This document shows positions 52,303 to 60,870 of a DNA stretch of 64,000 nt, piece by piece. The notes below the pieces were generated by a model. It made no database searches. It was given only the letters and a program-made list of their open reading frames with translations, and was not told the origin of the DNA. Each line of letters begins with the position of its first letter. Position 1 is the stretch's first letter. The DNA is taken from the NCBI GenBank assembly GCA_013215825.1, contig JABSQN010000002.1:124001-188000 (forward strand), given 5' to 3'. This DNA comes from Piscirickettsiaceae bacterium. Lineage in GTDB: Bacteria > Pseudomonadota > Gammaproteobacteria > Nitrosococcales > Methylophagaceae. Position numbers and translations under genes: made by a program.

Positions 52303-52706
52303 TTACTTGAGAACCTGAGGATTGATTGTCTGTTTTATTTTTAATGGCTCAGTTAAACGTGGTGGTTTTGCAAAACCAATTTCTGCATTGAATCACAAGT
52401 TACGTTTAAATCAGTTTTACGTTGTAGCTTAGTTCAGTGTTTAACTTTAAAATTCAGTCAATTAGAAAGTGTCCGTTTAATTGAACTGTTCAATTTTCAA
52501 TGCAATTCGTCAGTCAGCGGGGCTCTAGTATTTTACAAAATTAATAGGTTTACGCCCGCTATAAACAACATGATCATCCATCCCTGTGGAAAAATCTCAA
52601 TCGAGTGAAAATCGCTTGGATGGGTATCTGTTTAGTTATTGGTTTTCATATTGTTTATTTCATGAGATAGTTCACATTATCGACCATTAAATCACGCGAA
52701 TTAAAT
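52303..52706. other. Non-coding gap between the cassette array and the JmjC gene
   Basis: About 400 bp of AT-rich sequence with no convincing gene. A perfect 17-bp inverted repeat AATTGAAC-T-GTTCAATT lies at 52479-52495 and may be an operator. A short frame (52338-52432) ending in HKLRLNQFYVVA has no start site and is not claimed. Confidence 0.6.
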
Positions 52707-53606
52707 ATGAGTAATACTGAAATCAACCTAAAGTCACTTATTGGCGATAACACCAGAGAAGAATTTTTAACGTTACTCAAGTCTCGAACACCATTTATAT
52801 CCCATGGTAATACAGAATCTCTTAAAGATTTAATGAGTCTTCCATTTCTTAATTCTGTTGAAAGCCTTGCGGCCTGCTGGCGCGACACTGTGGATGTCTT
52901 CAACCCAGAAGTTGCAGATGAGATTTCAAAGACTTCAATCCCTCCTGAAGATGCTCTCAATGAATATAATGATGGAAGCTGCATTCTTTTTAATGACGTC
53001 GATAGAATGATTCCTGAGTTTGACATGTGGAATCAGAAAATCAGAAGAGAAATTGGTTTCTCTGAATTGACCTATGTTAGAAACTTAGTCTACGCAACAC
53101 CAGCGGGGAAAGGAAATGCGCCTCATTTCGATCAGAATTTTAATTTTGTTATTCAATTAGAAGGAACAAAAAAATGGTGGCTCGCAAAAAATAAAACCAT
53201 TAATAATCCAATGACTCGTCATGTAATCGGGCACCCTGCTGACCGTGAACTAGCAAGTTATACAGCTAAAGAATTTCCAGAATCATTCCCCGCCGATTGT
53301 ACTGAATATAGTTTAGAACCGGGCTCAATTCTATTCGTACCACGAGGAGTTTGGCATATGACCGAAGCAGTGACAGATGCTGTTTCGTTTAACTTTACTT
53401 TTACACCGCCGACTTGGATTGATATTGCGACTACGGCCTTAAGAGAAAAACTTTCACATTCTGAGAAGTGGAGGGAGACGGCAATTATCGATGATAATGG
53501 TTCTAACAACAGTGAATTCAACAACCTTCTAAAGGGTTTAAGTGCCGATGTTAAGAATTGGAATGCGGTAGATTTCTTAGATATTACTGAGCAACAAGAG
53601 ATATAA
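52707..53606 (+). CDS. JmjC/cupin-fold 2-oxoglutarate-Fe(II) oxygenase
   Basis: A 299-residue cytoplasmic protein of the cupin_8/JmjC family. The iron site is His-X-Asp in GNAPHFDQNFNF near 144-150 and a distal His in RGVWHMTEAV near 222-226, with the 2-oxoglutarate Lys candidate in TKKWWL. Family members hydroxylate protein or peptide side chains, for example ribosomal protein residues. The target here is unknown. It follows the integron array and starts after a 400-bp gap. Confidence 0.82.
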   Translation: MSNTEINLKSLIGDNTREEFLTLLKSRTPFISHGNTESLKDLMSLPFLNSVESLAACWRDTVDVFNPEVADEISKTSIPPEDALNEYNDGSCILFNDVDRMIPEFDMWNQKIRREIGFSELTYVRNLVYATPAGKGNAPHFDQNFNFVIQLEGTKKWWLAKNKTINNPMTRHVIGHPADRELASYTAKEFPESFPADCTEYSLEPGSILFVPRGVWHMTEAVTDAVSFNFTFTPPTWIDIATTALREKLSHSEKWRETAIIDDNGSNNSEFNNLLKGLSADVKNWNAVDFLDITEQQEI

Positions 53607-53672
53607 CTAATCCCCAACTCTTTAAGATTTAAAAATCAATGGGGTCAGCCAACTAGACGTCACTCACCTGCT

Positions 53673-54272
53673 TTATAAGCCACTGACATAAAGTGCTACT
53701 GCTTCAATCTCTAATTCAGTGAGTTTTTGGGCAATGGAATACATAACTGCATTGTCATTTGACCGAGTTCGCTCGGTAAAGCCATTTAGTTGCTCAGAAA
53801 TATAACGTTTATGCTGGCCAGCTAATCGTGGGCGTAAATCAGTACCTTTGCCGTTTTCACCATGGCAACTTGCACAAGCAGCAATGCCTGAAAACTTATT
53901 ACCTTTATTGAATATGTATTTTCCGACTGCCGCGAGCTCTTTATCCCGTACTCGATGAGACTTTAGGGGTTGTTCTTTAAAATACTCTGCTAAAGCCGTA
54001 ATTTCAGTTGTTGTTAATGTGGCTGCAATATCATTCATTGGGTCTACTTTACGTTTGCCACTCTTAAAATCATTCAATTGCTTTTCTAAATAAAGTTTAT
54101 TTTGTCCTGCCAACCTTGGGTAAATCATACTAGAAGCTTCACCGTGTAATCCATGGCAAATTTGGCAATTTTCTGTGACGAGTTTAAGAACAAGCGTTTG
54201 TCCCGAATCTTCACTGTAGACCGATGTAATGAAAATACAATAAAGCAGAAAACTTGAGGCTAAGAATTTCAT
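53673..54272 (-). CDS. Diheme cytochrome c4-like protein
   Basis: Starting at ATG 54272 (AAGAGAAG upstream) the product has 199 residues with a signal peptide, MKFLASSFLLYCIFITSVYS. Two CxxCH haem motifs, CQICH near 36 and CASCH near 136, define two cytochrome c domains, each followed by a PRLAGQ segment with the axial Met candidates in KVDPMNDIAATL and DNAVMYSIAQ. Cytochrome c4 is a periplasmic electron carrier to terminal oxidases. No oxidase gene is nearby. Confidence 0.88.
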   Translation of the reverse strand: MKFLASSFLLYCIFITSVYSEDSGQTLVLKLVTENCQICHGLHGEASSMIYPRLAGQNKLYLEKQLNDFKSGKRKVDPMNDIAATLTTTEITALAEYFKEQPLKSHRVRDKELAAVGKYIFNKGNKFSGIAACASCHGENGKGTDLRPRLAGQHKRYISEQLNGFTERTRSNDNAVMYSIAQKLTELEIEAVALYVSGL

Positions 54273-54380
54273 ATTTATACAACTTCTCTTGAGTTTAGTT
54301 ATGAATACTTTACCATAAAACAACCTTTATTGAGAGACACAACTAAAACAAACTTCTTGTTGTTCAATGAATTAAAGGAA

Positions 54381-54400
54381 TTAAAGGGGCGCTACCCTTT
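54381..54400. repeat. Palindromic repeat copy A (ttaaagg..ctacccttt)
   Basis: TTAAAGGGGCGCTACCCTTT, an imperfect hairpin of AAAGGG/CCCTTT, related to copy B at 55143-55165. A third fragment GGTAACGTCCCTTTAA follows at about 54429-54444. Confidence 0.6.
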
Positions 54401-54560
54401 GTTTTATTCGTCCTACCTATCAACGTGGTAACGTCCCTTTAATATAGCGTTAATATCGGTTCAGATAACACACCAACACTAAAAGCAATCTTTGCATCCA
54501 CACATTACCTGTGTGACAACAGGTATAATGCCCCTCCTCTCTCTTTTGTTGGATTTTAAT

Positions 54561-55112
54561 ATGAGTAATGAGATTGATTACACAAATAACCCTCTGCACG
54601 GCCTTGGTTTAAAAAACTTGTTGATTGAAATAGTAGACCACTACGGTTTTGAAATGCTCTTTGCCTATTTAAATATCAATTGTTTTAAGACGAATCCCAG
54701 TATTGAGTCTAGTGTTAAGTTTCTTAAAAAGACGACGTGGGCATGCGAGAGAGTTGAGGCTTTCTATTTGTATGAATTTAAAAACTTACCTAACGTGTCT
54801 TCCGAACAGTTTTCGTTGCCTCCTAGGGAACGGATTATTCCAGCAGACCAAACGCCAGGTGAGCCTGCTGAGCTGAATTTGGACGATGCTGAGCAATTGC
54901 GCGAAAAACGTGTAGCGAAAGCGGCTGCATATGATCAAAATGCAGGGCATCGGTCGAACTCAGGTAAACGCTCTGGCGCTCAACAAGGTCGGCACTCTGT
55001 CAGTAGAGATAGTAGTTACGAGAAGCCTAAGCATGAATCGTTAGACTCTCCTGATTCATCTATTGAAAAGTCTGAAGACCCTTGGGCGAAATGGAAAGAT
55101 AAAACCAAGTGA
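54561..55112 (+). CDS. VF530-family DNA-binding protein with disordered tail
   Basis: From ATG 54561 the 183 residues begin with a VF530 (DUF2132) domain: [21 protein letters not shown] near 8-28, [21 protein letters not shown] near 43-63 and VEAFYLY near 69. VF530 proteins of about 75 residues have a DNA-binding-like helical fold. Here a 100-residue polar, Ser/Lys/Glu-rich tail follows and ends in [11 protein letters not shown]. The gene is bracketed by two related palindromic repeats. Confidence 0.85.
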   Translation: MSNEIDYTNNPLHGLGLKNLLIEIVDHYGFEMLFAYLNINCFKTNPSIESSVKFLKKTTWACERVEAFYLYEFKNLPNVSSEQFSLPPRERIIPADQTPGEPAELNLDDAEQLREKRVAKAAAYDQNAGHRSNSGKRSGAQQGRHSVSRDSSYEKPKHESLDSPDSSIEKSEDPWAKWKDKTK

Positions 55113-55142
55113 TTATGATTTTATAGCATTAATCGTTGAGCA

Positions 55143-55165
55143 TTAAAGCGGACGCTACCCTTTAA
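55143..55165. repeat. Palindromic repeat copy B (ttaaagcgg..ctacccttt)
   Basis: TTAAAGCGGACGCTACCCTTTAA, sharing CGCTACCCTTT and TTAAAG with copy A. The two copies flank the VF530-type gene about 740 bp apart. Confidence 0.6.
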
Positions 55166-55301
55166 TTATTAGCTATTGGTCTCACTCGACATTAGTCACT
55201 GTAGCGTGATGGTGCAATATAATGGGAATCTAACTGCTCTTTTTAAATTTACGAATATGAATTAAACTGAGCAACCTTAATTCGACGATACACAAGCCAC
55301 T

Positions 55302-55460
55302 ATGAACCGTATGAAAAAGTTAATTCAACTGCACAAGAATAAGTTAAGAAACCCTGAAAAACGCCTGCAAGAGAGTAAGAAAGATAAGTACATTTCAAAA
55401 GCTGAAAGAGCGAGGCTGGCATTAGAGGCCGATAATACGACTCAAAATAAAGAAAATTAA
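55302..55460 (+). CDS. DUF2986-like small basic protein
   Basis: 52 residues starting MNRMKKLIQLHKNKLRNPEK and containing KDKYISKAERARLALEA, the pattern of the DUF2986 family of small gammaproteobacterial proteins. Strongly basic, no membrane segment; function unknown. It is 23 bp upstream of the DUF3817-like gene on the same strand. Confidence 0.65.
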   Translation: MNRMKKLIQLHKNKLRNPEKRLQESKKDKYISKAERARLALEADNTTQNKEN

Positions 55461-55483
55461 AATCGAATCAAAGGGCTGTATTT

Positions 55484-55783
55484 ATGCTGAAAAACTTTAG
55501 AGCGGTTAGTGTTGTTGAGGGCTTGTCGTTCTTAACAATTTTATGTGTGTCGTTTGGAATAATAAGTAGAGACTTTGTCTTTTATATTGGCATGTTCCAT
55601 GGTGTGTTGTTCATCGCTTACCTTATGCTCTCATTACTTGTCACCGACAAAAAAGGTTGGTCTATATTTATCTGGCTAGCCTTATTTTTGGCTGCGGTTA
55701 TTCCGCTTGCTTTTATTATTGTTGAGCTATTTTTACGAAAAGAATCCATGGTTACTAATGAGATCGTGGCGGATAAACTATGA
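55484..55783 (+). CDS. DUF3817-family membrane protein
   Basis: 99 residues with three hydrophobic segments (about 8-27, 30-52 and 58-80), matching the DUF3817/YdzA family by LKNFRAVSVVEGLSFLTIL at the start and MFHGVLFIAYLMLSL in the middle. Role unknown; likely follows the DUF2986-like gene in one transcript. Confidence 0.8.
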   Translation: MLKNFRAVSVVEGLSFLTILCVSFGIISRDFVFYIGMFHGVLFIAYLMLSLLVTDKKGWSIFIWLALFLAAVIPLAFIIVELFLRKESMVTNEIVADKL

Positions 55784-55875
55784 AAGATACACCCTCATAA
55801 CCAATACGGTGATGGCTATGACTTCGGAATCAATGGGCAGCCAACGTTAAGCTGTGACAATAAAAAATAGTAAAC

Positions 55876-56200
55876 TTACTACTGGGATTAACTCAAAACC
55901 AACGTAATTGGGGCTTTGGTTTATGCTTTTTATATTTACGTAGAGAGTTAGAACTGAATTTACGTATAAGCCTCACAAACGACTTAAACGAGACGTTCCA
56001 GAGCCATTAGCGATACCTGAATCGATGAATGAATGACCTTTATGCACGATCAGTTATCAGATAGTCGTAGCTGTCGATTATTTAATGTTATTGATGCAGA
56101 TATTTCTTTGCCAGCAGAGCGTGTTATTCATTCCTTGGATCACATTATTGAATGGAGAAGCAAACCCAAAAAATACGGTATGGGAATTGGTGGTATTACT
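55876..56200 (+). pseudogene. IS3-family transposase (orfB) remnant
   Basis: In three frames on the plus strand appear recognisable pieces of an IS3-type integrase: LTQNQRNWGFGLCFLYLR plus RELELNLRI, then KPHKRLKRDVPEPLAIPES, then FMHDQLSDSRSCRLFNVID and SLPAERVIHSLDHIIEWRSKPK. Several frameshifts and deletions leave no usable frame. No clean inverted repeats were found. The stretch from 55784 to the LysR gene otherwise holds nothing recognisable. Confidence 0.8.
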
Positions 56201-56276
56201 CCAATTCAGAAACTCAAATTAACACAGAGAAAAAGTTCTACTTCTGATTTCCATTAACAATGGGAGGATTCCCCAC

Positions 56277-57191
56277 TCACTTTGAGAACCAGTTAATGTT
56301 CTCAGCCTCTTTACTCAGATGCTCTTTAAACCAGGCCAATGCTTTTCCTTGATGATGTGTTGGCCATACACAATAAAGTGAATGTAAGCTGTTACCTTCA
56401 TCTTCAGTTTCTTTTACAATAAGCCTTCCTTCAGAAATATCACTACTCACCATATGTTTAGGTAAATAGCCAATTCCAAGACCACTGATCTGTGCTTGCC
56501 GTTTTATTCTAAGATTAGGGACAGTAAGAACAGTTTGCCCCACTAATAACCTCACTGTTTTAGGTAATAGTTGACGCGAACTATCTGCTGCCGCAATGGC
56601 TCGATACTGGCGGATTAAATTATTTGTTAAAGGTTCCTTTTCTTTTGCAAGAGGATGATTGGGCGCAACAACAAATACAAACTCAACTTCTCCCAAAATT
56701 TGTCGTGTAAACCCACCTCCTGGTGGCCCATCTCCCGTCACTCCAATCACGAGATCTGCTCGCCCTGAGACTAAGGCATCCCATGTCCCACCAAGCACCT
56801 CTGAGGTTAAATATAATCGTGTACTCGGTGAAAACTGATAAAATTTATCGCATAGAGAAAGTACTTTTTCATAAGGGATAATATCATCGACAGCAATCCG
56901 TAATTCAGTTTCCCAACCTGTGGCAATTTGTTGAATATTTCGTTCAATGCCTTCTGACATTAACAATAAACTACGCCCTTCATTGAGTAATGCTTGGCCT
57001 GCAGAAGTTAACTGGGCACGATGTCCTTGACGATTAAAAAGAGTAACGCCTAAGTTTTCTTCAAGCCGTTTAATTGTATAAGTTATTGATGACGGTACTC
57101 GATGAAGCTCTTCTGCCGCAGCAGCAAAACTGGATCGACGAGCAATAACATCAAGCACAACTAAGGCTTCTAAATTAAGTTTTGGTTTCAT
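56277..57191 (-). CDS. LysR-family transcriptional regulator
   Basis: 304 residues from the ATG at 57191; a TTG six bases earlier is less likely. The N-terminal winged helix contains RRSSFAAAAEELHRVPSSITYTIKRLEENLG (recognition helix near 30-45). The rest is the two-lobe co-inducer domain, e.g. ELRIAVDDIIPYEKV and the GLGIGYLPKHMV strand. It is divergent from the cytochrome b561-yceI genes and may regulate them. Confidence 0.87.
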   Translation of the reverse strand: MKPKLNLEALVVLDVIARRSSFAAAAEELHRVPSSITYTIKRLEENLGVTLFNRQGHRAQLTSAGQALLNEGRSLLLMSEGIERNIQQIATGWETELRIAVDDIIPYEKVLSLCDKFYQFSPSTRLYLTSEVLGGTWDALVSGRADLVIGVTGDGPPGGGFTRQILGEVEFVFVVAPNHPLAKEKEPLTNNLIRQYRAIAAADSSRQLLPKTVRLLVGQTVLTVPNLRIKRQAQISGLGIGYLPKHMVSSDISEGRLIVKETEDEGNSLHSLYCVWPTHHQGKALAWFKEHLSKEAENINWFSK

Positions 57192-57304
57192 GTTCAATTT
57201 TTTTGAATGTTTATGAGTATATTTTTCACTATCAAGTCTATATCTACAGGCGTATTATATGCTTAACACATTCAAAAATACTAATCTGTCATGGTAGAGT
57301 TCTG

Positions 57305-57847
57305 ATGAAGTTGATTAATAACCTGCAATCTTATGGGCTGATTTCGATTCTTTTACACTGGATCATGGCGGTGCTTATTTTGGGATTGTTTGTGCTGGGA
57401 GAATATATGGTAGATCTTACTTATTATGATCCTTGGTATATAAAAGCACCTAATTTTCATCGTAGTTTGGGTGTTGTTGTCGGATTCTTATTTATATGCC
57501 GTCTAATCTGGCGAATAAAGAGTATCAGGCCTAATGTAGAGGGAAAACAATGGGAGAAATCTACAGCATTAGCTGTGCATCGCTTATTTTATGTATTAAT
57601 TGCTATTATCTGCATTAGTGGCTATCTCATCACCACTGCAGATGGTCAAGGAGTTTCAATTTTCAACTGGTTCACCCTGCCTGCAACACTATATGGATTC
57701 AATAATCAGGAAGATATTGCTGGATTAGTCCATGAATGGTCAACACAGATATTACTTATACTTGCGGCCCTACATGGCATTGCAGCCTTAAAACATCATT
57801 TTATAAACCGTGATTCAACTCTACGCCGTATGTTACGGCCAAAATAA
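57305..57847 (+). CDS. Cytochrome b561 (YodB/CybB-like)
   Basis: From ATG 57305 the 180 residues hold four hydrophobic helices (about 12-30, 54-72, 93-112 and 146-165). Haem-ligating His candidates lie in LLHWIMAV, HRSLGVV, AVHRLFY and LHGIAALKHH. Prokaryotic cytochrome b561 carries electrons from quinol to periplasmic partners or superoxide. It is 42 bp upstream of yceI, a conserved pairing in proteobacteria. Confidence 0.9.
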   Translation: MKLINNLQSYGLISILLHWIMAVLILGLFVLGEYMVDLTYYDPWYIKAPNFHRSLGVVVGFLFICRLIWRIKSIRPNVEGKQWEKSTALAVHRLFYVLIAIICISGYLITTADGQGVSIFNWFTLPATLYGFNNQEDIAGLVHEWSTQILLILAALHGIAALKHHFINRDSTLRRMLRPK

Positions 57848-57889
57848 ACATCATATTTTCATTCAACATCACTTAAAAAGGTATTAACC

Positions 57890-58474
57890 ATGATTAAAAA
57901 ACTACTCTTATCTCTGGCGCTAAGCTTAGGGCTTACTGCTGTTAATGTTCAAGCTGCTGAGCATTACACGATTGATACCAAAGGTATGCATGCCTTTGTA
58001 ACCTTTAAGGTAAAACATTTGGGATACAGTTGGTTGGAAGGACGATTCAATCAGTTTTCTGGCGATTTTGATTTTGATGAGGCTAACCCAAGTAATAACA
58101 AAGTCAATATCACTATTGATATTGGCAGTCTCGATAGTAATCATGCGGAACGTGATAAACACTTACGTAGTGAACGTTTTTTTGATGCTAAGAAATTTTC
58201 CACAGCAACATTTTCCAGTACCAAATGGCAGGATTTAGGCGATGGTAAAGCTAATCTTACAGGGGACTTTACCTTGCGAGGTATTACGAAAGAAATCAAT
58301 ATCGCTGTTGACCAAATAGGTGCTGGTAAAGATCCGTGGGGTGGTTTTCGTCGCGGTTTTGTAGGCGTAACAACACTTCATTTATCTGACTATAATATGA
58401 AAGAAGCAGCAATGTTAGGTCCTGTTGCAGAGAATGTTCAACTTTGGTTATCTATTGAAGGTATACGACAATAA
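57890..58474 (+). CDS. yceI: YceI-family periplasmic lipid-binding protein
   Basis: 194 residues with signal peptide MIKKLLLSLALSLGLTAVNVQA and the YceI lipocalin-like barrel: YTIDTKGMHAFVTFKVKHLGYSW to FNQFSGDFDFDE near the start and GVTTLHLSDYNMKEAA near the end. Family members bind isoprenoid quinones or other lipids in a hydrophobic pocket. Together with cytochrome b561 it suggests a periplasmic quinone-linked function. Confidence 0.92.
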   Translation: MIKKLLLSLALSLGLTAVNVQAAEHYTIDTKGMHAFVTFKVKHLGYSWLEGRFNQFSGDFDFDEANPSNNKVNITIDIGSLDSNHAERDKHLRSERFFDAKKFSTATFSSTKWQDLGDGKANLTGDFTLRGITKEINIAVDQIGAGKDPWGGFRRGFVGVTTLHLSDYNMKEAAMLGPVAENVQLWLSIEGIRQ

Positions 58475-58905
58475 AACTTTTAGCCTAGGACAGATCATTA
58501 TCAGCCCATATTGTTTTATGTGACGCGGACTTAAACGCTGCTCTCATTCGCGTCAATCTTAAAACAAACACAATGGCGAATAAATCCATTTGGCTATGTG
58601 CCTGCATTGGGCTAGATAATGATTGAAGGCTCTGCTTTACTACAATGGTGATTTGAACGTTACCGATTGCAACAGTGGCAAAATCAACGCTACAGAGTGA
58701 CATAAAGGAATAGGATAGGCAGTCAGGGATAGGCAGCCTATTCAATCCGACACGTTCAGAACGTTCTCCTGCATTTTTAATAATGGGAGCCGTTGTATCT
58801 TAGAAAAGTGCATCGCCATCATAGATGGTTACGGCGATTATAATTTTTAGTGGTGAGAAAATTAACGTATCAGCACCCTCTTGACTATACTTTATTGCAT
58901 TTTAT
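58475..58905. other. Intergenic region with direct and inverted repeats
   Basis: No gene is convincing. GAATAGG (58708-58714) and CCTATTC (58737-58743) face each other, with GGATAGGCAG repeated twice between or beside them. An 86-codon reverse frame (58745-58485) is uninterrupted but I cannot relate it to a family. The region may be the scar of a lost insertion sequence. Confidence 0.45.
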
Positions 58906-59529
58906 TTAATCGACTAATTCAATCTCAAGGCTATCAAGAAGCCTAATCGCTTCAAAACGACTAAATTTAGCTTTTTTAAGTATATTTTGATAGATGTCAA
59001 TATCATAGTCAGTCGCTTCTGAAAAATCTGCACCAGATAAATTGGTGTTGGCAAAGATACTTCCTGATAGCTCGGTGTGTGTAAAATTTGAATTGCTAAA
59101 ATCACCTTCTCGAAAATCAACATTATGTGCCTTACATTCTTCTAGAACTAAATCTTGCAGAGAAAGTCCATAAAATGAACTCTCATTGAGTATTGATTTA
59201 TAAAACTTAATGGGTGAGGTAAATATTAATCCTGGCCATGCAGCTTGAGTCCAATTAATACCAATTAACTTTGAGTCTTTAAAACACACATCAGAAAATG
59301 TACTGTATTCCATTTTGACAATGCTCAAATTACAGTTAATAAATTCACAATCAACAAAGTTACATCGTTTAAATGTAGCCTCACTAAAATTACATTTTTC
59401 GAATGTACAGCCATCGAACTCTTTTGAAGATATTTCTTGTCCAGAAAAATCTAAATTTTTAAAGTTCTCTGACCAATATTCATCTTTCTCATCCAAATCC
59501 ACCAAACTTCTCCGTTTAGTTAAAGTCAT
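58906..59529 (-). CDS. Pentapeptide-repeat protein
   Basis: 207 residues with runs of the A(D/N)LXX-type pentapeptide pattern, seen as FDGCTFEKCNFSEATFKRC near 38-56 and DFREGDFSNSNFTHTELSG near 138-156. Such sequences form a right-handed beta-helix. The C-terminus is helical (YQNILKKAKFSRFEAIRLLDSL). DNA-gyrase protection is known only for some members (Qnr, MfpA). Function here is unknown. Confidence 0.85.
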   Translation of the reverse strand: MTLTKRRSLVDLDEKDEYWSENFKNLDFSGQEISSKEFDGCTFEKCNFSEATFKRCNFVDCEFINCNLSIVKMEYSTFSDVCFKDSKLIGINWTQAAWPGLIFTSPIKFYKSILNESSFYGLSLQDLVLEECKAHNVDFREGDFSNSNFTHTELSGSIFANTNLSGADFSEATDYDIDIYQNILKKAKFSRFEAIRLLDSLEIELVD

Positions 59530-59601
59530 AACAGTATGTTAGTTTAATATTCCCTAGAGCATTATAGGCTATGGTTTGTTCTCTAAATTAATCAGTCTAT
59601 T

Positions 59602-60870
59602 TTAGAACTTTACTTCAACTCGATATATATTATTGCTATGGGAGACCTTATAAGACCAACCTAGTTTGTCTGCTAATTGTTTGGTGAGTTGGAGGCCTAG
59701 TCCAAAGCCAAGATCTGGATTGGGATCTTCTGTACTCGTAGGATTGATAATGATAACGGTATTATTGGATTGCTGGATGCTGATTTGACCTTGTGTTGTA
59801 TGCTGAAAAGCATTGCGTATAAGGTTGCCGAGAATAATACGAGCAGGTATTTCCGCTAAGTATAGCGGATGACTTTGTGTTAATAATGTTAGGTCAATCA
59901 CTTTATTATTAAGTAAATAGACCATTTCACTATTAGTTTGTTTGACTAGCAGTTCTAAATCCACTTCTTGTTTTGGCAACGGTTCAGTAATATCTCTACT
60001 CAGCCATAACAACGTTTCACTAAGGTGTTTCATGGTCAGGCTTGCACGATCAATACGCTTAATAATTTGAGTCAGTTTGGACTCATTTAACGTGATTGAG
60101 GTGTGTTTTAATTTATTCAGTAATTCAATATTATTTCGAATAATGCTGATAGGGGTGCGTAGTTCATGACTCGCATAACTAAGAAAGCGTTCTTCTCGTT
60201 TAAGGCTTTCTTGCACGGATGACAAACTGCACTGGATCACACGGGCCATTTCATTAAGCTCGGGATAAGAGAAGTCAGGAATATCGTGTGTTAGAGAGTG
60301 GCTGTCTAGCTGATGTGTCCATTGATTAAGCTGATATACGGGCTGTGCGATACGTTTGAGTAATAACCAGATAAAGAACGCGATGAGAAATAAAATACTC
60401 ACACTGATGAAGAATAGTGTGTTCATACTTTCTTTTATATTTTTCACCACAATTTCAGAGGCCAATTCCTTTGTCATTGATTGATATATAAAGAAGTCTT
60501 CATCGTCTATTTGTAGGCGCATGATAAAATGGATGACGTCAGGACGTTCAAACCAAGATGAAGTATCTATTTTATATAATACATTTACTCGCTGTGGCGG
60601 CTGTTCAAACTCTTTTCGTATGCTGTTAGGTAACTGTTGCCAGTCATACGTTATGGTGTAGTGGTTAAAGTGTGTGACTGTATTTTGCGTGTTATTAGTA
60701 CGAGAGTGTATGAATGAATAACCTGCTTTTTCGAGGTTTGAGGCAATAATATTATCCATTCCGCGAAAGAAAAAATGAGCACTTAGAAAGGAGTAAGTGA
60801 CAATAATCACCATCGCTAAAATTAAAAAGCTAATACTGATAAATAATTTAAGGCTAAGTTGACGTTTCAT
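59602..60870 (-). CDS. Two-component sensor histidine kinase of the RND-pump locus
   Basis: From the ATG at 60870, 422 residues. Two membrane segments (about 10-28 and 163-182) enclose a periplasmic sensor, then a HAMP-like region, the phospho-acceptor His in SYASHELRTPISII and a C-terminal ATPase domain with GLGLQLTKQLADKLG. The gene overlaps the response regulator by 17 bases. Its position behind an RND transporter suggests that it senses a substrate of the pump or envelope stress. Confidence 0.86.
   Translation of the reverse strand: MKRQLSLKLFISISFLILAMVIIVTYSFLSAHFFFRGMDNIIASNLEKAGYSFIHSRTNNTQNTVTHFNHYTITYDWQQLPNSIRKEFEQPPQRVNVLYKIDTSSWFERPDVIHFIMRLQIDDEDFFIYQSMTKELASEIVVKNIKESMNTLFFISVSILFLIAFFIWLLLKRIAQPVYQLNQWTHQLDSHSLTHDIPDFSYPELNEMARVIQCSLSSVQESLKREERFLSYASHELRTPISIIRNNIELLNKLKHTSITLNESKLTQIIKRIDRASLTMKHLSETLLWLSRDITEPLPKQEVDLELLVKQTNSEMVYLLNNKVIDLTLLTQSHPLYLAEIPARIILGNLIRNAFQHTTQGQISIQQSNNTVIIINPTSTEDPNPDLGFGLGLQLTKQLADKLGWSYKVSHSNNIYRVEVKF

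Noticed and set aside
52338-52432. Frame ending in KLRLNQFYVVA downstream of the cassette array
   Set aside because: No start codon with a ribosome-binding site and no flanking attC on its right, so it is not counted as a sixth cassette.
57182-57304. 41-residue N-terminal extension of cytochrome b561
   Set aside because: It lacks similarity to the family and would overlap the LysR start; the ATG at 57305 gives the standard length.
58485-58745. 86-codon reverse frame in the gap after yceI
   Set aside because: No ribosome-binding site or family resemblance could be found; reported only as part of an unexplained gap.
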